A DNA stretch of 64,000 bases from JABSSA01 sp039975755. Lineage in GTDB: Bacteria; Pseudomonadota; Alphaproteobacteria; Rhodobacterales; Rhodobacteraceae. The DNA lies in assembly GCA_039975755.1 (NCBI GenBank), contig JBDWGM010000096.1:1-64000 (forward strand), given 5' to 3'. The notes beneath the pieces were generated by a model. The model saw only the letters and a program-made list of their open reading frames with translations. It was not told the DNA's origin and made no database searches. Numbering within the stretch: the stretch's first letter is position 1; each line of letters starts with the position of its first letter. The position numbers and the translations under genes were made by a program. Of the stretch, positions 36,041 to 43,209 are shown piece by piece.

Positions 36041-37143
36041 TGTCAGACACAGTTCCATCTGCGTTCCAACCTCGACGGGATGAGAACTATGCGCATACGA
36101 CGCTTCGGGGTCTTGCCGCGCTGTGCGTGGTTGCACATCATGGATACCATCTGGTCCCACAGCCGCCCAGTGACAACCCAGTCTACGCGTTTATCGATTC
36201 CTCCTATCTCTTTGTCGATCTGTTCTTCATCCTAAGCGGCTTTATCATGCAGGAGACCTATGGGCGGAGCTTGCGCCAGTCCTACGTCAATGCAGATTGG
36301 ATGCGAACGGTAAGGCATTATTGGCTTCGGCGCGTCCTGAAAATCGCGCCAAACTATTATCTGGGTGTTTTGATCGGAGTGATCGTATTCATACTGATCA
36401 ACGGTCTGCGGTCCGAAACCTTACTGTCAGAATGTCTGAGCAACTCTGCAGTGGCCTATGTTTTCCTGTTTCATGAATTGTCCGGAGGAACCTGCCTCGG
36501 CCTCAATCAACCTCTCTGGTCAATCGTGACCGAGATGATCTGCTATCTGGTTTTTCCATTGGTGCTGCTGATGCTGCGAATACCGATGTTTTACTTGATC
36601 ATCTCATTCGGCCTTTATGCGGTGTTGCTGTTGTCTTTCCAGAATATGAATATCATTCAAGGCGCCCCCTCGATATTCCGCACTCTGGCCGGCTTTTTGT
36701 TGGGGATGTACCTTGCGCAAGCGCATACCGTTCTATCAGACACCCTGAAAGCGCGCCTGCAGATTCCTGTCTTTGTGGCGATTGCGCTGTGCGTCAGTTT
36801 AAGACTGGAGTTGTTAGCGCTTGTTTGTTTTGCGATGATGGTTGCGGTGACTGCAAGTCGGCAAGGTCCTTTGACACAGATATCCATGGCACCAATATTC
36901 TATAACCCTGGACGGGCCTCATTTGCCATTTACCTTGTGCATATGCCCTTGCTGATCTTCTTCAAGCTGGCAGCACATAAATTCGAGACAGACACAGGCC
37001 TTGCAGTCACATCCTATCCTTCGCTGTTCGTGTTTGTATCGCTCGGCCTTGCGCTGAGTTTTGGATTACTGGGCTTTCGATGGGCGGAATGGCCGATAGA
37101 GAACATAGCGCGATCTATTCGACATAGGGTCGAAAGAATATGA
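36040..37143 (+). CDS. acyltransferase 3 family membrane protein
   Basis: A 367-residue polytopic protein. The frame is open further upstream, but the GTG at 36040 overlaps the previous stop by one base (TAGTG) and precedes the conserved start YAHTTLRGLAALCVVAHHGYHL, with the family His. YLFVDLFFILSGFIMQETY near residue 55 and the charged YWLRRVLKIAPNYYLGVLI near 92 follow. About ten membrane segments are visible, and it ends with RWAEWPIENIARSI. It would O-acylate a glycan or lipid at the inner membrane. The codon choice is more AT-leaning than its neighbours, which hints at a different origin. Confidence 0.85.
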   Translation: MSDTVPSAFQPRRDENYAHTTLRGLAALCVVAHHGYHLVPQPPSDNPVYAFIDSSYLFVDLFFILSGFIMQETYGRSLRQSYVNADWMRTVRHYWLRRVLKIAPNYYLGVLIGVIVFILINGLRSETLLSECLSNSAVAYVFLFHELSGGTCLGLNQPLWSIVTEMICYLVFPLVLLMLRIPMFYLIISFGLYAVLLLSFQNMNIIQGAPSIFRTLAGFLLGMYLAQAHTVLSDTLKARLQIPVFVAIALCVSLRLELLALVCFAMMVAVTASRQGPLTQISMAPIFYNPGRASFAIYLVHMPLLIFFKLAAHKFETDTGLAVTSYPSLFVFVSLGLALSFGLLGFRWAEWPIENIARSIRHRVERI

Positions 37144-37233
37144 TGAATTTGACGAAGTTAACTCATAAGACATTCCCATTGCGACACTCCCCTTTTCTTC
37201 GCGACGGAGCTTGTGGTGTAGGAAGATACTATT

Positions 37234-38025
37234 ATGCCTGACGGATCAGAAATGCATGTAAAACAAGACCTTAAGACCGTACCGATGCTCAACGCGTTTG
37301 TGCATGATCTGGATATGGATGATCTGGTGAAAAACTTCACCGAAGGCATGATGCTGACGTTGCATGTCGATATGATCATGAAGCTGCAGCAGGATCAGGA
37401 ATTCTATGGCATCCTTGATCAGTTCGACGTGGTCACCTGTGACAGCCAGATCATGTATTTCGCCACCAAGTTTCTGGGCACGCCTGTGCGCCAGCGGGTG
37501 TCCGGGTCAGATTACTTTCCCAAGTTCTATATGCATCACAAGGACAACCCCGACATGACGTTGTTCATGATGGGGGGCAAACCGGGTGTGGCAGAGCTGG
37601 CCGCCAGCAATGTGAACGAAAAAGTAGGTCGCGAATTTATCGTGGGCACATATGCGCCGTCTTTTGATTTCGAAGACAAGCCCGACGAGATCGAAGACAT
37701 GATCGCGCAGGTCAATGCCAGCGGTGCCACGGCTTTGTTGGTAGGGCTTGGCGGTGGACGTCAGGAAAAGTTCATTATTAAACACCGCGATCGGATGCCG
37801 GGGGTCAAACTTTGGCTGCCTTTGGGCGGAACGATTGATTACGAAAGTGGTACGTTTGATCGGCCTCCGGCCTGGATCACCGAGGCCGGTTTTGAATGGC
37901 TCTATCGTTTGATCAAAGAACCGCGCGCCCGGTTCCATCGTTATGTGGTTCATGAACCTCCGTTTTTGTGGGCGGTTCTCAAGCAGAAGCTGGGGCTTTA
38001 CCGCGATCCCTTTGCGAAGGGCTGA
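37234..38025 (+). CDS. WecG/TagA/CpsF family glycosyltransferase
   Basis: A 263-residue protein. FDVVTCDSQIMYFATKFLG near residue 68 corresponds to the N/VxPDGxG region of the family, and RVSGSDYFPKFY near 90 is the GSD motif. LFMMGGKPGVAELA near 110 and ALLVGLGGGRQEKFIIKH near 168 follow, then WLPLGGTIDYESGTFDRPP, the family's GxxFDxxAG-type segment. Members are GT26 transferases that add ManNAc, ManNAcA or a related sugar to a prenyl-linked acceptor at the membrane face. Its presence fits the UDP-amino-sugar dehydrogenase at 14691. The next gene starts six bases after its stop. Confidence 0.87.
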   Translation: MPDGSEMHVKQDLKTVPMLNAFVHDLDMDDLVKNFTEGMMLTLHVDMIMKLQQDQEFYGILDQFDVVTCDSQIMYFATKFLGTPVRQRVSGSDYFPKFYMHHKDNPDMTLFMMGGKPGVAELAASNVNEKVGREFIVGTYAPSFDFEDKPDEIEDMIAQVNASGATALLVGLGGGRQEKFIIKHRDRMPGVKLWLPLGGTIDYESGTFDRPPAWITEAGFEWLYRLIKEPRARFHRYVVHEPPFLWAVLKQKLGLYRDPFAKG

Positions 38026-38030
38026 GGATC

Positions 38031-38957
38031 ATGGTGCTGGCCCAAGCCCCCACTTTGTTGCGTATCGCAGAGCAGGCCTTTCCCGGGCGCTCGCTTGCGA
38101 ATGTAAAGCTGAAGGCCAAAATGCTGGCTGCAGCTCAGGGGCAAAAGCAATCGCTAAAGCCGTTTTTAGAACCCGCGCCCGAGACGATGCTGGCCCGTGT
38201 TATGGCACAGCGGCCCGAAATGCTGGGTGCTTTGATCTGGCCTTATCAATGTGCATCCTGGAAGGCTGAAACACGCCTGAACCGGATCGCGGCCCATTAC
38301 AAAGCGGTTGATGAGATCGGTGGGCCTTATTGCTTTGATCTGGATGATCAGTTGGTGGTTGTGACACTGGATGAACAACATGCAGGCCTGCGTGTGGTTC
38401 TGGATCAACCCAAATGGTTCATGCGCGAAGGCGGTTTGACCGTGAACCTGTTTGTCGGGGATTTCCGGGCGTTTTCATTGGCGTTTTCACTGTGGCCAAC
38501 CGATCAGGGTCTGGTTGGGGTGATTGGTGGATTACAGGGACGCAATCGCGAAGACGCGCTGGATCTGTATCGGCAGTTGACCAAGGATTTGCATGGCTTG
38601 CGGCCGCGGGATTTCTTGCTGGATGTCTTTCGCATGTTGGCGCGGCGCATCGGTGTGCAAGAGATACACGCGGTGGCCCAAGCACAGCGGCACCATCTGC
38701 ATCCCTTCTTTGGTGCCAAGCTGGGCGACAAAGAACTGAACCCCAATTATGATGCAATCTGGACAGACCGAGGCGGCACTCCGATAGATGCAGATTTCTG
38801 GCGGTTGGATGTGGCCCCCGAAATACGTGATATTGAAACCGTCAAACCCAAGAAACGTTCTTTGTACCGCAAACGGTTTGCCTTTTTAGACTCGTTTGAG
38901 GCTGCCTTTACCGAAGGATTGGACACAGCGCAGCCCACGCGGTTTGTAGATACCTGA
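38031..38957 (+). CDS. VirK/YbjX (DUF535) family protein
   Basis: A 308-residue protein. ATG 38031 follows TGAGGATC and the previous stop closely, so I reject the longer frame that overlaps the transferase gene. The sequence has the DUF535 pattern: RLNRIAAHYKAVDEIG near residue 82, then LVGVIGGLQGR, GLRPRDFLLDVFRMLARRIGV and KLGDKELNPNYDAIWTDRGG near 230, ending with RKRFAFLDSFEAAF. Members include VirK and YbjX, whose roles in surface or lipid A-related phenotypes are poorly defined. Context suggests a role in surface polysaccharide. Family assignment is good; function is unclear. Confidence 0.78.
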   Translation: MVLAQAPTLLRIAEQAFPGRSLANVKLKAKMLAAAQGQKQSLKPFLEPAPETMLARVMAQRPEMLGALIWPYQCASWKAETRLNRIAAHYKAVDEIGGPYCFDLDDQLVVVTLDEQHAGLRVVLDQPKWFMREGGLTVNLFVGDFRAFSLAFSLWPTDQGLVGVIGGLQGRNREDALDLYRQLTKDLHGLRPRDFLLDVFRMLARRIGVQEIHAVAQAQRHHLHPFFGAKLGDKELNPNYDAIWTDRGGTPIDADFWRLDVAPEIRDIETVKPKKRSLYRKRFAFLDSFEAAFTEGLDTAQPTRFVDT

Positions 38958-38960
38958 CCC

Positions 38961-39422
38961 ATGCTGATTGAGAAACGTGACCAGAGACTGATCCGGGCGA
39001 TTCATCGCTACCAACAGCACCGCGATGCGCGCGGGCTGTGGGGGCGGCTGTGCCGCGCACGGGGCAAGTTAGGTCACGAAATCTGGTCACTGTTCAGCGG
39101 GTCCGACATCAACCGTGACGCTGATCTTGCCGCCGATCTGCGCATGCCCCATCCCACGGGGATCGTAATGCATCGCAATGCCCGTGTCGGGGTCAATTGC
39201 TTGATCATGCAACATGTGACCCTTGGCGAGATTGAAGGGGGCAAAGCGCCGGTGATCGAAGACGGTGTGTATATCGGGGCGGGGGCGCGGATTTTGGGTG
39301 GTGTGACCATTGGCAAAGGCGCGCGCATCGGGGCCAATGCGGTTGTGTTGCAAGACGTGCCCGCAGGTGCCACAGCCGTTGGTGTGCCAGCGCGTATTCT
39401 GACAGGCCCAAAACAATCATGA
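38961..39422 (+). CDS. left-handed beta-helix (CysE/LacA-type) acetyltransferase
   Basis: A 153-residue hexapeptide-repeat protein. From HPTGIVMHRNARVGVNCLI (near residue 64) the sequence follows the [LIV]GxxxX hexapeptide rhythm through VIEDGVYIGAGARILGGVTIG and KGARIGANAVVLQDVPAGATAVGVPARI. This coil cluster is that of serine-acetyltransferase-like enzymes used in polysaccharide loci to O-acetylate sugars. The N-terminal helices are short compared with metabolic CysE. It starts three bases after the VirK-like gene and overlaps the next GT4 gene by four bases (ATGA). A sugar acceptor is inferred from context. Confidence 0.85.
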   Translation: MLIEKRDQRLIRAIHRYQQHRDARGLWGRLCRARGKLGHEIWSLFSGSDINRDADLAADLRMPHPTGIVMHRNARVGVNCLIMQHVTLGEIEGGKAPVIEDGVYIGAGARILGGVTIGKGARIGANAVVLQDVPAGATAVGVPARILTGPKQS

Positions 39423-40495
39423 AAATCACTTTTGTTCTTCCTTTTGCAGGGCACAGCGGAGGGCACCGTGTTGTTGCAATTCATGCCCGCGAAATGATGG
39501 CAAGAGGTCACGAGGTGACGATTGTCTCGACGCCACTGCCCCCGTCCCGGACCAGTTGGAAGAAAAAGCTGAAATATAAGATGGGGTTTGAAGCCTGCCC
39601 GCCTCAGCGACCTTTAGCACCCTGGTTTGCCGATTTCGGCATCCCACATCACCAATTAGAGACCTTTCGCGTGCCGAATGCCGATGATGTCCCAGATGCG
39701 GATGTGATCATCGCCACTTGGTGGGAAACCGCAGAATGGGTGGCGGCCCTGCCTCCTGAAAAAGGCTCTAAGTTCTACTTTTTGCAAGATTACGAAGTGT
39801 TTCCCTATTTGCCCCGCGACCGTGTGATCGCGACCTTCCACTTAGATCTGCACAAAATTGCAGTATCCGACTACATCCGCGACACGATTGCGCAGACACA
39901 TCAGATCGATGCGCCAATCGATGTGGTGAAGAACGCAATTGATCACACTGAATTCAAGGCGCCCGAGCGCATGCGCGGGACACCGTTTACGATTGGCTTC
40001 ATATATTCACCGGTGGCGCGCAAGAATGTAGGGCGCGCATTGGATGCCGTACAGCAGGCTCTGACCAATGACCCAAGCCTGAACGCCTTAGCCTTTGGCA
40101 CAACGCCGGAACTGCCCGAGCTCCCGCTGCCCAAAGGGGTGACATACTATCAAAACCCCGAACAGGGCATGATCCCCAAGCTTTACGCACAGGCCGACGT
40201 GTGGCTGTTTTCATCAGACAGCGAAGGGTTTGGTCTGCCGATCCTCGAAGCCATGGCTTGTCGCACGCCGGTTCTGGCCACCGACGCGGGGGCAGCGCCT
40301 CAAATTCTGACGGCGCAGAATGGTCGGCTTTTGCCCAAAGACCCTGCAGCCTTTGCACAGGCGATTGCGGATTTCGCAGCAATGCCCCCCGAGGATTGGC
40401 GCACCATGTCCGACGCCGCCCGCGCCACTGCGGAAGGGTACACTTGGAACGACGCCACCGACCGCCTGCTGGATATCCTGCGCGAAAACAGCTGA
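39419..40495 (+). CDS. GT4 family glycosyltransferase
   Basis: A 358-residue GT-B enzyme starting MKITFVLPFAGHSGGHRVVAIHA. FTIGFIYSPVARKNVGRAL near residue 182 replaces the usual VGRL loop. The donor site motif is SEGFGLPILEAMACRTPVLATDAG near 267, with both E(x)7E glutamates present. Translational coupling to the acetyltransferase gene by a 4-bp overlap makes it the last gene of the 37.2-40.5 kb operon. The stop codon and the following 14 bases belong to an 18-bp direct repeat whose second copy is at 41166. Sugar specificity is unknown. Confidence 0.87.
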   Translation: MKITFVLPFAGHSGGHRVVAIHAREMMARGHEVTIVSTPLPPSRTSWKKKLKYKMGFEACPPQRPLAPWFADFGIPHHQLETFRVPNADDVPDADVIIATWWETAEWVAALPPEKGSKFYFLQDYEVFPYLPRDRVIATFHLDLHKIAVSDYIRDTIAQTHQIDAPIDVVKNAIDHTEFKAPERMRGTPFTIGFIYSPVARKNVGRALDAVQQALTNDPSLNALAFGTTPELPELPLPKGVTYYQNPEQGMIPKLYAQADVWLFSSDSEGFGLPILEAMACRTPVLATDAGAAPQILTAQNGRLLPKDPAAFAQAIADFAAMPPEDWRTMSDAARATAEGYTWNDATDRLLDILRENS

Positions 40496-40509
40496 TCTTG
40501 GCCCATCGG
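40492..40509 (+). repeat. 18-bp direct repeat, copy 1 (over GT4 stop codon)
   Basis: CTGATCTTGGCCCATCGG begins one base before the stop codon of the GT4 gene. An identical copy at 41166-41183 has the same orientation. The 656 bases between them hold the P-loop kinase gene. Weaker similarity continues for about nine bases downstream (C-GGCGG). Confidence 0.85.
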
Positions 40510-40569
40510 TCCAGGCGGCTTGGATTTGGGCGAAACGGGACGGGCAGGGACGTTGGTTTAGAGGGGATA

Positions 40570-41103
40570 TTACTCTTGTGACCACGTCACCAATTGATGG
40601 ATCTCTGCTGCGATTTCAGCCATTGTACGGCCTTCCGTCGCAACGCAAAAGCCCTCGACCCCATCGTCTTTCATGGCAGCCGAAAGCTGGAGCGAGCGGC
40701 TTTCTTGCCAGGGTATGTTTGATCCGGTGTTGCGGTTTCTGATGCGCGTTAAGAGCGTTTGATCGGGGGCTGTTAATTGGCACAATATTGGTCGGGATAT
40801 GCCAACTGCGCTGGCGATATCTTCAACGTCGCCTGCGCTTTCAACGACTCTTGCAATCACAAGGTTTCTTGAGCCGCGTTTGCGGCAATGCGCCCAAATT
40901 GATGTCAGGCTTTCGAGGGCAAGGGCGCTGTTGAATGGATCAGAAACATTGCGCGGGTAAGTATATGTAAGAGCATCGAGATCGATAAATGTGTGAGGAA
41001 CATTATCCGCCTGTAAAATCGAGCTGATCGTTTCAGCGATACTGGTCTTGCCTACGCCAATGGGGCCAGAAATGAGAAGGGCCTGTTCGCTCAAGTTACG
41101 CAT
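40570..41103 (-). CDS. P-loop kinase-like protein (AAA/shikimate-kinase-like)
   Basis: A 177-residue protein with Walker A LLISGPIGVGKTSIAETI at residues 9-26 and a Walker B-like HTFIDLDALTY near 37-47. The pattern is that of small nucleotide or adenylylsulfate kinase-like P-loop proteins. TRIRNRNTGSNIPWQESRS near 119 resembles the basic lid region. The GC content is lower than in the glycosyltransferase genes. It reads opposite to its neighbours and sits exactly between two 18-bp direct repeats, so it looks like an inserted single-gene cassette. The substrate is unknown. Confidence 0.75.
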   Translation of the reverse strand: MRNLSEQALLISGPIGVGKTSIAETISSILQADNVPHTFIDLDALTYTYPRNVSDPFNSALALESLTSIWAHCRKRGSRNLVIARVVESAGDVEDIASAVGISRPILCQLTAPDQTLLTRIRNRNTGSNIPWQESRSLQLSAAMKDDGVEGFCVATEGRTMAEIAAEIHQLVTWSQE

Positions 41104-41165
41104 AATTTAAACTAGGGCGTTTTTCCATACAGATCAAAGCCGAAGCATAACCATGCCCTGCATAA

Positions 41166-41183
41166 CTGATCTTGGCCCATCGG
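41166..41183 (+). repeat. 18-bp direct repeat, copy 2
   Basis: Identical to 40492-40509 over CTGATCTTGGCCCATCGG and in the same orientation. It lies 62 bases upstream of the P-loop kinase start, outside any gene. With copy 1 it frames the kinase gene. Confidence 0.85.
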
Positions 41184-41357
41184 GCAGGGCGGTGAAAACT
41201 ACGGTACGTAGGGCTTTAGTTTGGGTTAATTTGGAAGGCCATGAATGGCTGGTTTGAGCCCTTAGCAACCGCCAAATTTTCGGTGTGCCAGGTCTGGTAT
41301 GGGAACTTTTGATGAAGTGCAAACGACTAAGCCGTCGCGTTTGAAAACCTCAAATGC

Positions 41358-41864
41358 CTACCGATATTGCTCAAACATATCACGCAGAACCAAAGCGCGT
41401 TGAGCTGCGTGAACGAGATGACAATCTGCAACCGAAATCGGTCTGATGGAGCCGCGCTTGTGAAGTTCAAGCCATAGCTCACATTCGGCGTCTCTAAACG
41501 AAACCCAAGCGCGTTGTGAATTCTCAAAGGCCGTCGTTTGGCTCACTGCATGCTCATCTGCCTTTGCTTCCAAATGAGTGTGCAGAGCCTCGTATACTTG
41601 GGTTGCAAGTGTGCTCCAAACCGCAGCTTCTGCCATAATGCAGCCCGCAATTTCCGTCGTCGAAATTACGGTGCTGCCCTCGGGGCGTTCAGTTTGGCAA
41701 AGATTGGCGGCCTGACCCATACAGCTAGGTCGAGGTGTTTTGGGTGGGGTTTCAGCGTAGCAGCTTCGAACGGCATCCGCATCAATTTGTGATGTCTCGG
41801 CCAGTGTGGGGGCGGCAACGAATAGAAACAGGGCAAGGAACGTACAGTAGGGAAAAAGGTTCAT
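41358..41864 (-). CDS. LprI-like (DUF1311) periplasmic protein
   Basis: A 168-residue protein with a signal peptide, MNLFPYCTFLALFLFVAAPTLA, and a likely cleavage before ETSQ. The mature part has paired cysteines (SCYAETPPKTPRPSCMGQAANLC) and the family motif FENSQRAWVSFRDAECELW near residue 112. DCHLVHAAQRALVLRDMFE ends it. This is the LprI-type domain, which in mycobacteria inhibits lysozyme; its function in proteobacteria is mostly unknown. It is an islet gene next to the tRNA pair, with no obvious operon partner. Confidence 0.8.
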   Translation of the reverse strand: MNLFPYCTFLALFLFVAAPTLAETSQIDADAVRSCYAETPPKTPRPSCMGQAANLCQTERPEGSTVISTTEIAGCIMAEAAVWSTLATQVYEALHTHLEAKADEHAVSQTTAFENSQRAWVSFRDAECELWLELHKRGSIRPISVADCHLVHAAQRALVLRDMFEQYR

Positions 41865-41951
41865 GATGCATTGAGCTTAAGGAAAGGTGCTCTTCCGTCA
41901 ATGTCAAAGGGCAGCAATGTCCGCATAGCGGGCTCTGCTTACCTCGTCGTT

Positions 41952-42024
41952 TAAAGCTGAAAATCGTTTTCTGAACCAGGGGGCAAACTGCGCGATCCTG
42001 TCTTGGTCGTGGGTTTGGCGGTCG
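41952..42024 (-). pseudogene. decayed copy of the 3' end of the epimerase gene (fragment 1)
   Basis: On the minus strand this stretch reads like the last 24 codons of the UDP-glucuronate-epimerase-like gene at 43210, including its TAA. Conserved parts give THDQDRIAQF and WFR in the same places as THYKDGVAQFVRWFR in the intact gene. Base identity looks about three in four by eye. It runs directly into the 3' end of the tRNA-Asp gene (42016). No upstream part of the gene remains. Confidence 0.7.
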
Positions 42025-42090
42025 CGACGGGATTTGAACCCGCAACACCCGGATAGACAATCCGGTGCTCTCCCGTTGAGCTACGCGACC
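42016..42090 (-). tRNA. tRNA-Asp (GTC), atypical anticodon loop
   Basis: The minus strand folds as a complete cloverleaf: acceptor GGTCGCG/CGCGACC, D stem GCTC/GAGC, anticodon stem CCGGA/TCCGG with loop TTGTCTA, and T arm with TTCAAAT. G73 and an encoded CCA are present. The anticodon GTC reads Asp codons. Asp identity features G10, G34-U35-C36, G2-C71 and G73 are kept. Position 37 is T, normally a purine, and 38 is A instead of the usual C. It lies ten bases downstream of a tRNA-Glu with the same loop oddity. Confidence 0.88.
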
Positions 42091-42100
42091 ACTGTCCATT

Positions 42101-42175
42101 TGGTAGGGCGTACGGGATTCGAACCCGTGTTCTCCGTTAGAAAGACGAATGTCCTGACCACTAGACGAACGCCCC
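42101..42175 (-). tRNA. tRNA-Glu (TTC), atypical anticodon loop
   Basis: Cloverleaf on the minus strand: acceptor GGGGCGT/ACGCCCT with a G1-U72 wobble, D arm GTCT...GGAC, anticodon stem TTCGT/ACGGA with loop CTTTCTA, variable loop GAAC, T stem ACGGG/CCCGT, A73 and an encoded CCA. The anticodon is TTC. The Glu-specific core is conserved (U11-A24, U13-G22, A46, no base 47). Position 37 is T instead of the A used by glutamyl-tRNA synthetase, and the 27-43 stem contains a T-G pair. It may be functional, specialised or decaying. Confidence 0.85.
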
Positions 42176-42236
42176 AGAGTGGATGTGGCGCTTGTAAATC
42201 TCGCATGAAGTATTGTCAAATATTTGTTTTAAATCA

Positions 42237-42392
42237 TTAAGTTAGATTGATTTTACCTGTTCCCTTACGCGGTGGCGCAGTGGTGACAACAGTTCGCTGG
42301 CGTCGTATGCGTGTGGATGAATGCAGGGAGACGACACAAGATTGTGCGGCCTCCTTGCTATCGTCGGGTTCTTCCAAAAGCTGATTGGTCAC
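42237..42392 (-). CDS. possible small protein of 51 residues
   Basis: A GTG at 42392 has AAAGGAG ten bases upstream and opens a frame of 51 codons ending in TAA at 42237. The product is hydrophilic and begins MTNQLLEEPDDSKEAAQ, with no recognised domain. It follows a leftward terminator at 42420-42449 and precedes the two tRNA genes. The only support is the good ribosome binding site and position, so I keep it as a candidate. Confidence 0.25.
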   Translation of the reverse strand: MTNQLLEEPDDSKEAAQSCVVSLHSSTRIRRQRTVVTTAPPRKGTGKINLT

Positions 42393-42419
42393 AGCATGGG
42401 TCTCCTTTCATTTGGGCAT

Positions 42420-42449
42420 AAAAAAAGGCGGTCACCGGAAGGTGCCGCC
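42420..42449 (-). terminator. leftward Rho-independent terminator
   Basis: On the minus strand GGCGGCACC and GGTGACCGCC form a GC-rich stem with one bulged base and a TTCC loop, followed by seven T (the A-run at 42420-42426). It stops leftward transcription coming from the small-peptide region at 42495-42557 or further right. Confidence 0.75.
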
Positions 42450-42494
42450 CGAAAAACAAGGTCCATTAGACCTCGTCCTGGAAGATGCGCATAC

Positions 42495-42557
42495 CTAATC
42501 CACGCACCCTCCTCGGGCGTTGGTTTCGGTATCTCGTTCTGAAAAGCGTTGTTTCAT
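42495..42557 (-). CDS. possible 20-residue peptide ahead of a terminator
   Basis: An ATG at 42557 with GAGGA six bases upstream starts a 20-codon frame, MKQRFSERDTETNARGGCVD, ending in TAG at 42495. It is followed about 45 bases later by the terminator at 42420. A leader-peptide arrangement is possible, but no run of regulatory codons is seen. Chance cannot be excluded. Confidence 0.22.
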   Translation of the reverse strand: MKQRFSERDTETNARGGCVD

Positions 42558-42629
42558 GATCTATCCTCAGGCATCGCCTCTAACATAGCGTTATGTGATG
42601 CATCAAGATTGTTGAGCGCAAAAGAAGCT

Positions 42630-42697
42630 TAAGGCTGATGTTAGTCCCTGACCAGCGAACAAACTGCGTGACCCCGTCTTGGTCGATGGATTTACGT
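42630..42697 (-). pseudogene. decayed copy of the 3' end of the epimerase gene (fragment 2)
   Basis: This stretch aligns with 43211-43283, the terminal codons of the epimerase gene, with one single-base gap that shifts the frame. The best-conserved block is ACCAGCGAACAAACTG, identical in both. The stop codon and the GCTGAT just after it on the plus strand are also kept. It lies between the peptide/tRNA unit and the small secreted protein gene. Confidence 0.75.
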
Positions 42698-42766
42698 CGA
42701 CCTATAGGTGCTAAAAACCCCAGCCATTGGCGCGGTTATTTCGTGCGATGCTCTAGGTTTGCATCA

Positions 42767-43051
42767 TCACCAACGCGACCTGTTGCGGGGAATCCGACGA
42801 CGTGGCGCTGGGGCGGGCACTACGGGTTCTAGCTTTGGTTCAACAACCTTGACCACAGGTTCCGGAAAGCCAGAGCCGCGATTGATTTTCACACCGTGGC
42901 GCGCTTGGGTCTGATTTCCGGGCAAGGTGGCATCTGCTCTATCTGGCAATGTCAAAACCCGAGGTTTTGCGGTTTCAGCGTGCGCAATGGCAGAGCTGAT
43001 TGTCAAAGTGACCGTCAGAGCGAATGCGGGGATGCAGAGAGATTTTTTCAT
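42767..43051 (-). CDS. small secreted proline/basic-rich protein
   Basis: A 94-residue protein with a clear signal peptide, MKKSLCIPAFALTVTLTISS, cleavable after AHA near residue 25. The mature part is unstructured-looking, with EPVVKVVEPKLEPVVPAPAP and a very basic tail RRRIPRNRSRW. No domain is recognised. A periplasmic or envelope role is plausible. It is bounded by a decayed epimerase fragment on its 3' side and the intact epimerase gene upstream, so it appears to be islet cargo. Confidence 0.6.
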   Translation of the reverse strand: MKKSLCIPAFALTVTLTISSAIAHAETAKPRVLTLPDRADATLPGNQTQARHGVKINRGSGFPEPVVKVVEPKLEPVVPAPAPRRRIPRNRSRW

Positions 43052-43209
43052 ACGTAAGAACGTGACAGAAATGTGGATAACACAAAAATCACGTTGTCGC
43101 GCGGAGCGGGTATAGCATGGGTGTTACATACATGGGCTGTGTCCAAAGCCATCTTACGGGTCTGTAGAGCACACAATGTTCGCACAGCAGACTTTGCCTG
43201 TTTCGCCCC

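Noticed and set aside
41782..42219. 145-codon minus-strand frame
   Set aside because: It runs through both tRNA genes and has no domain; the tRNA calls are far stronger.
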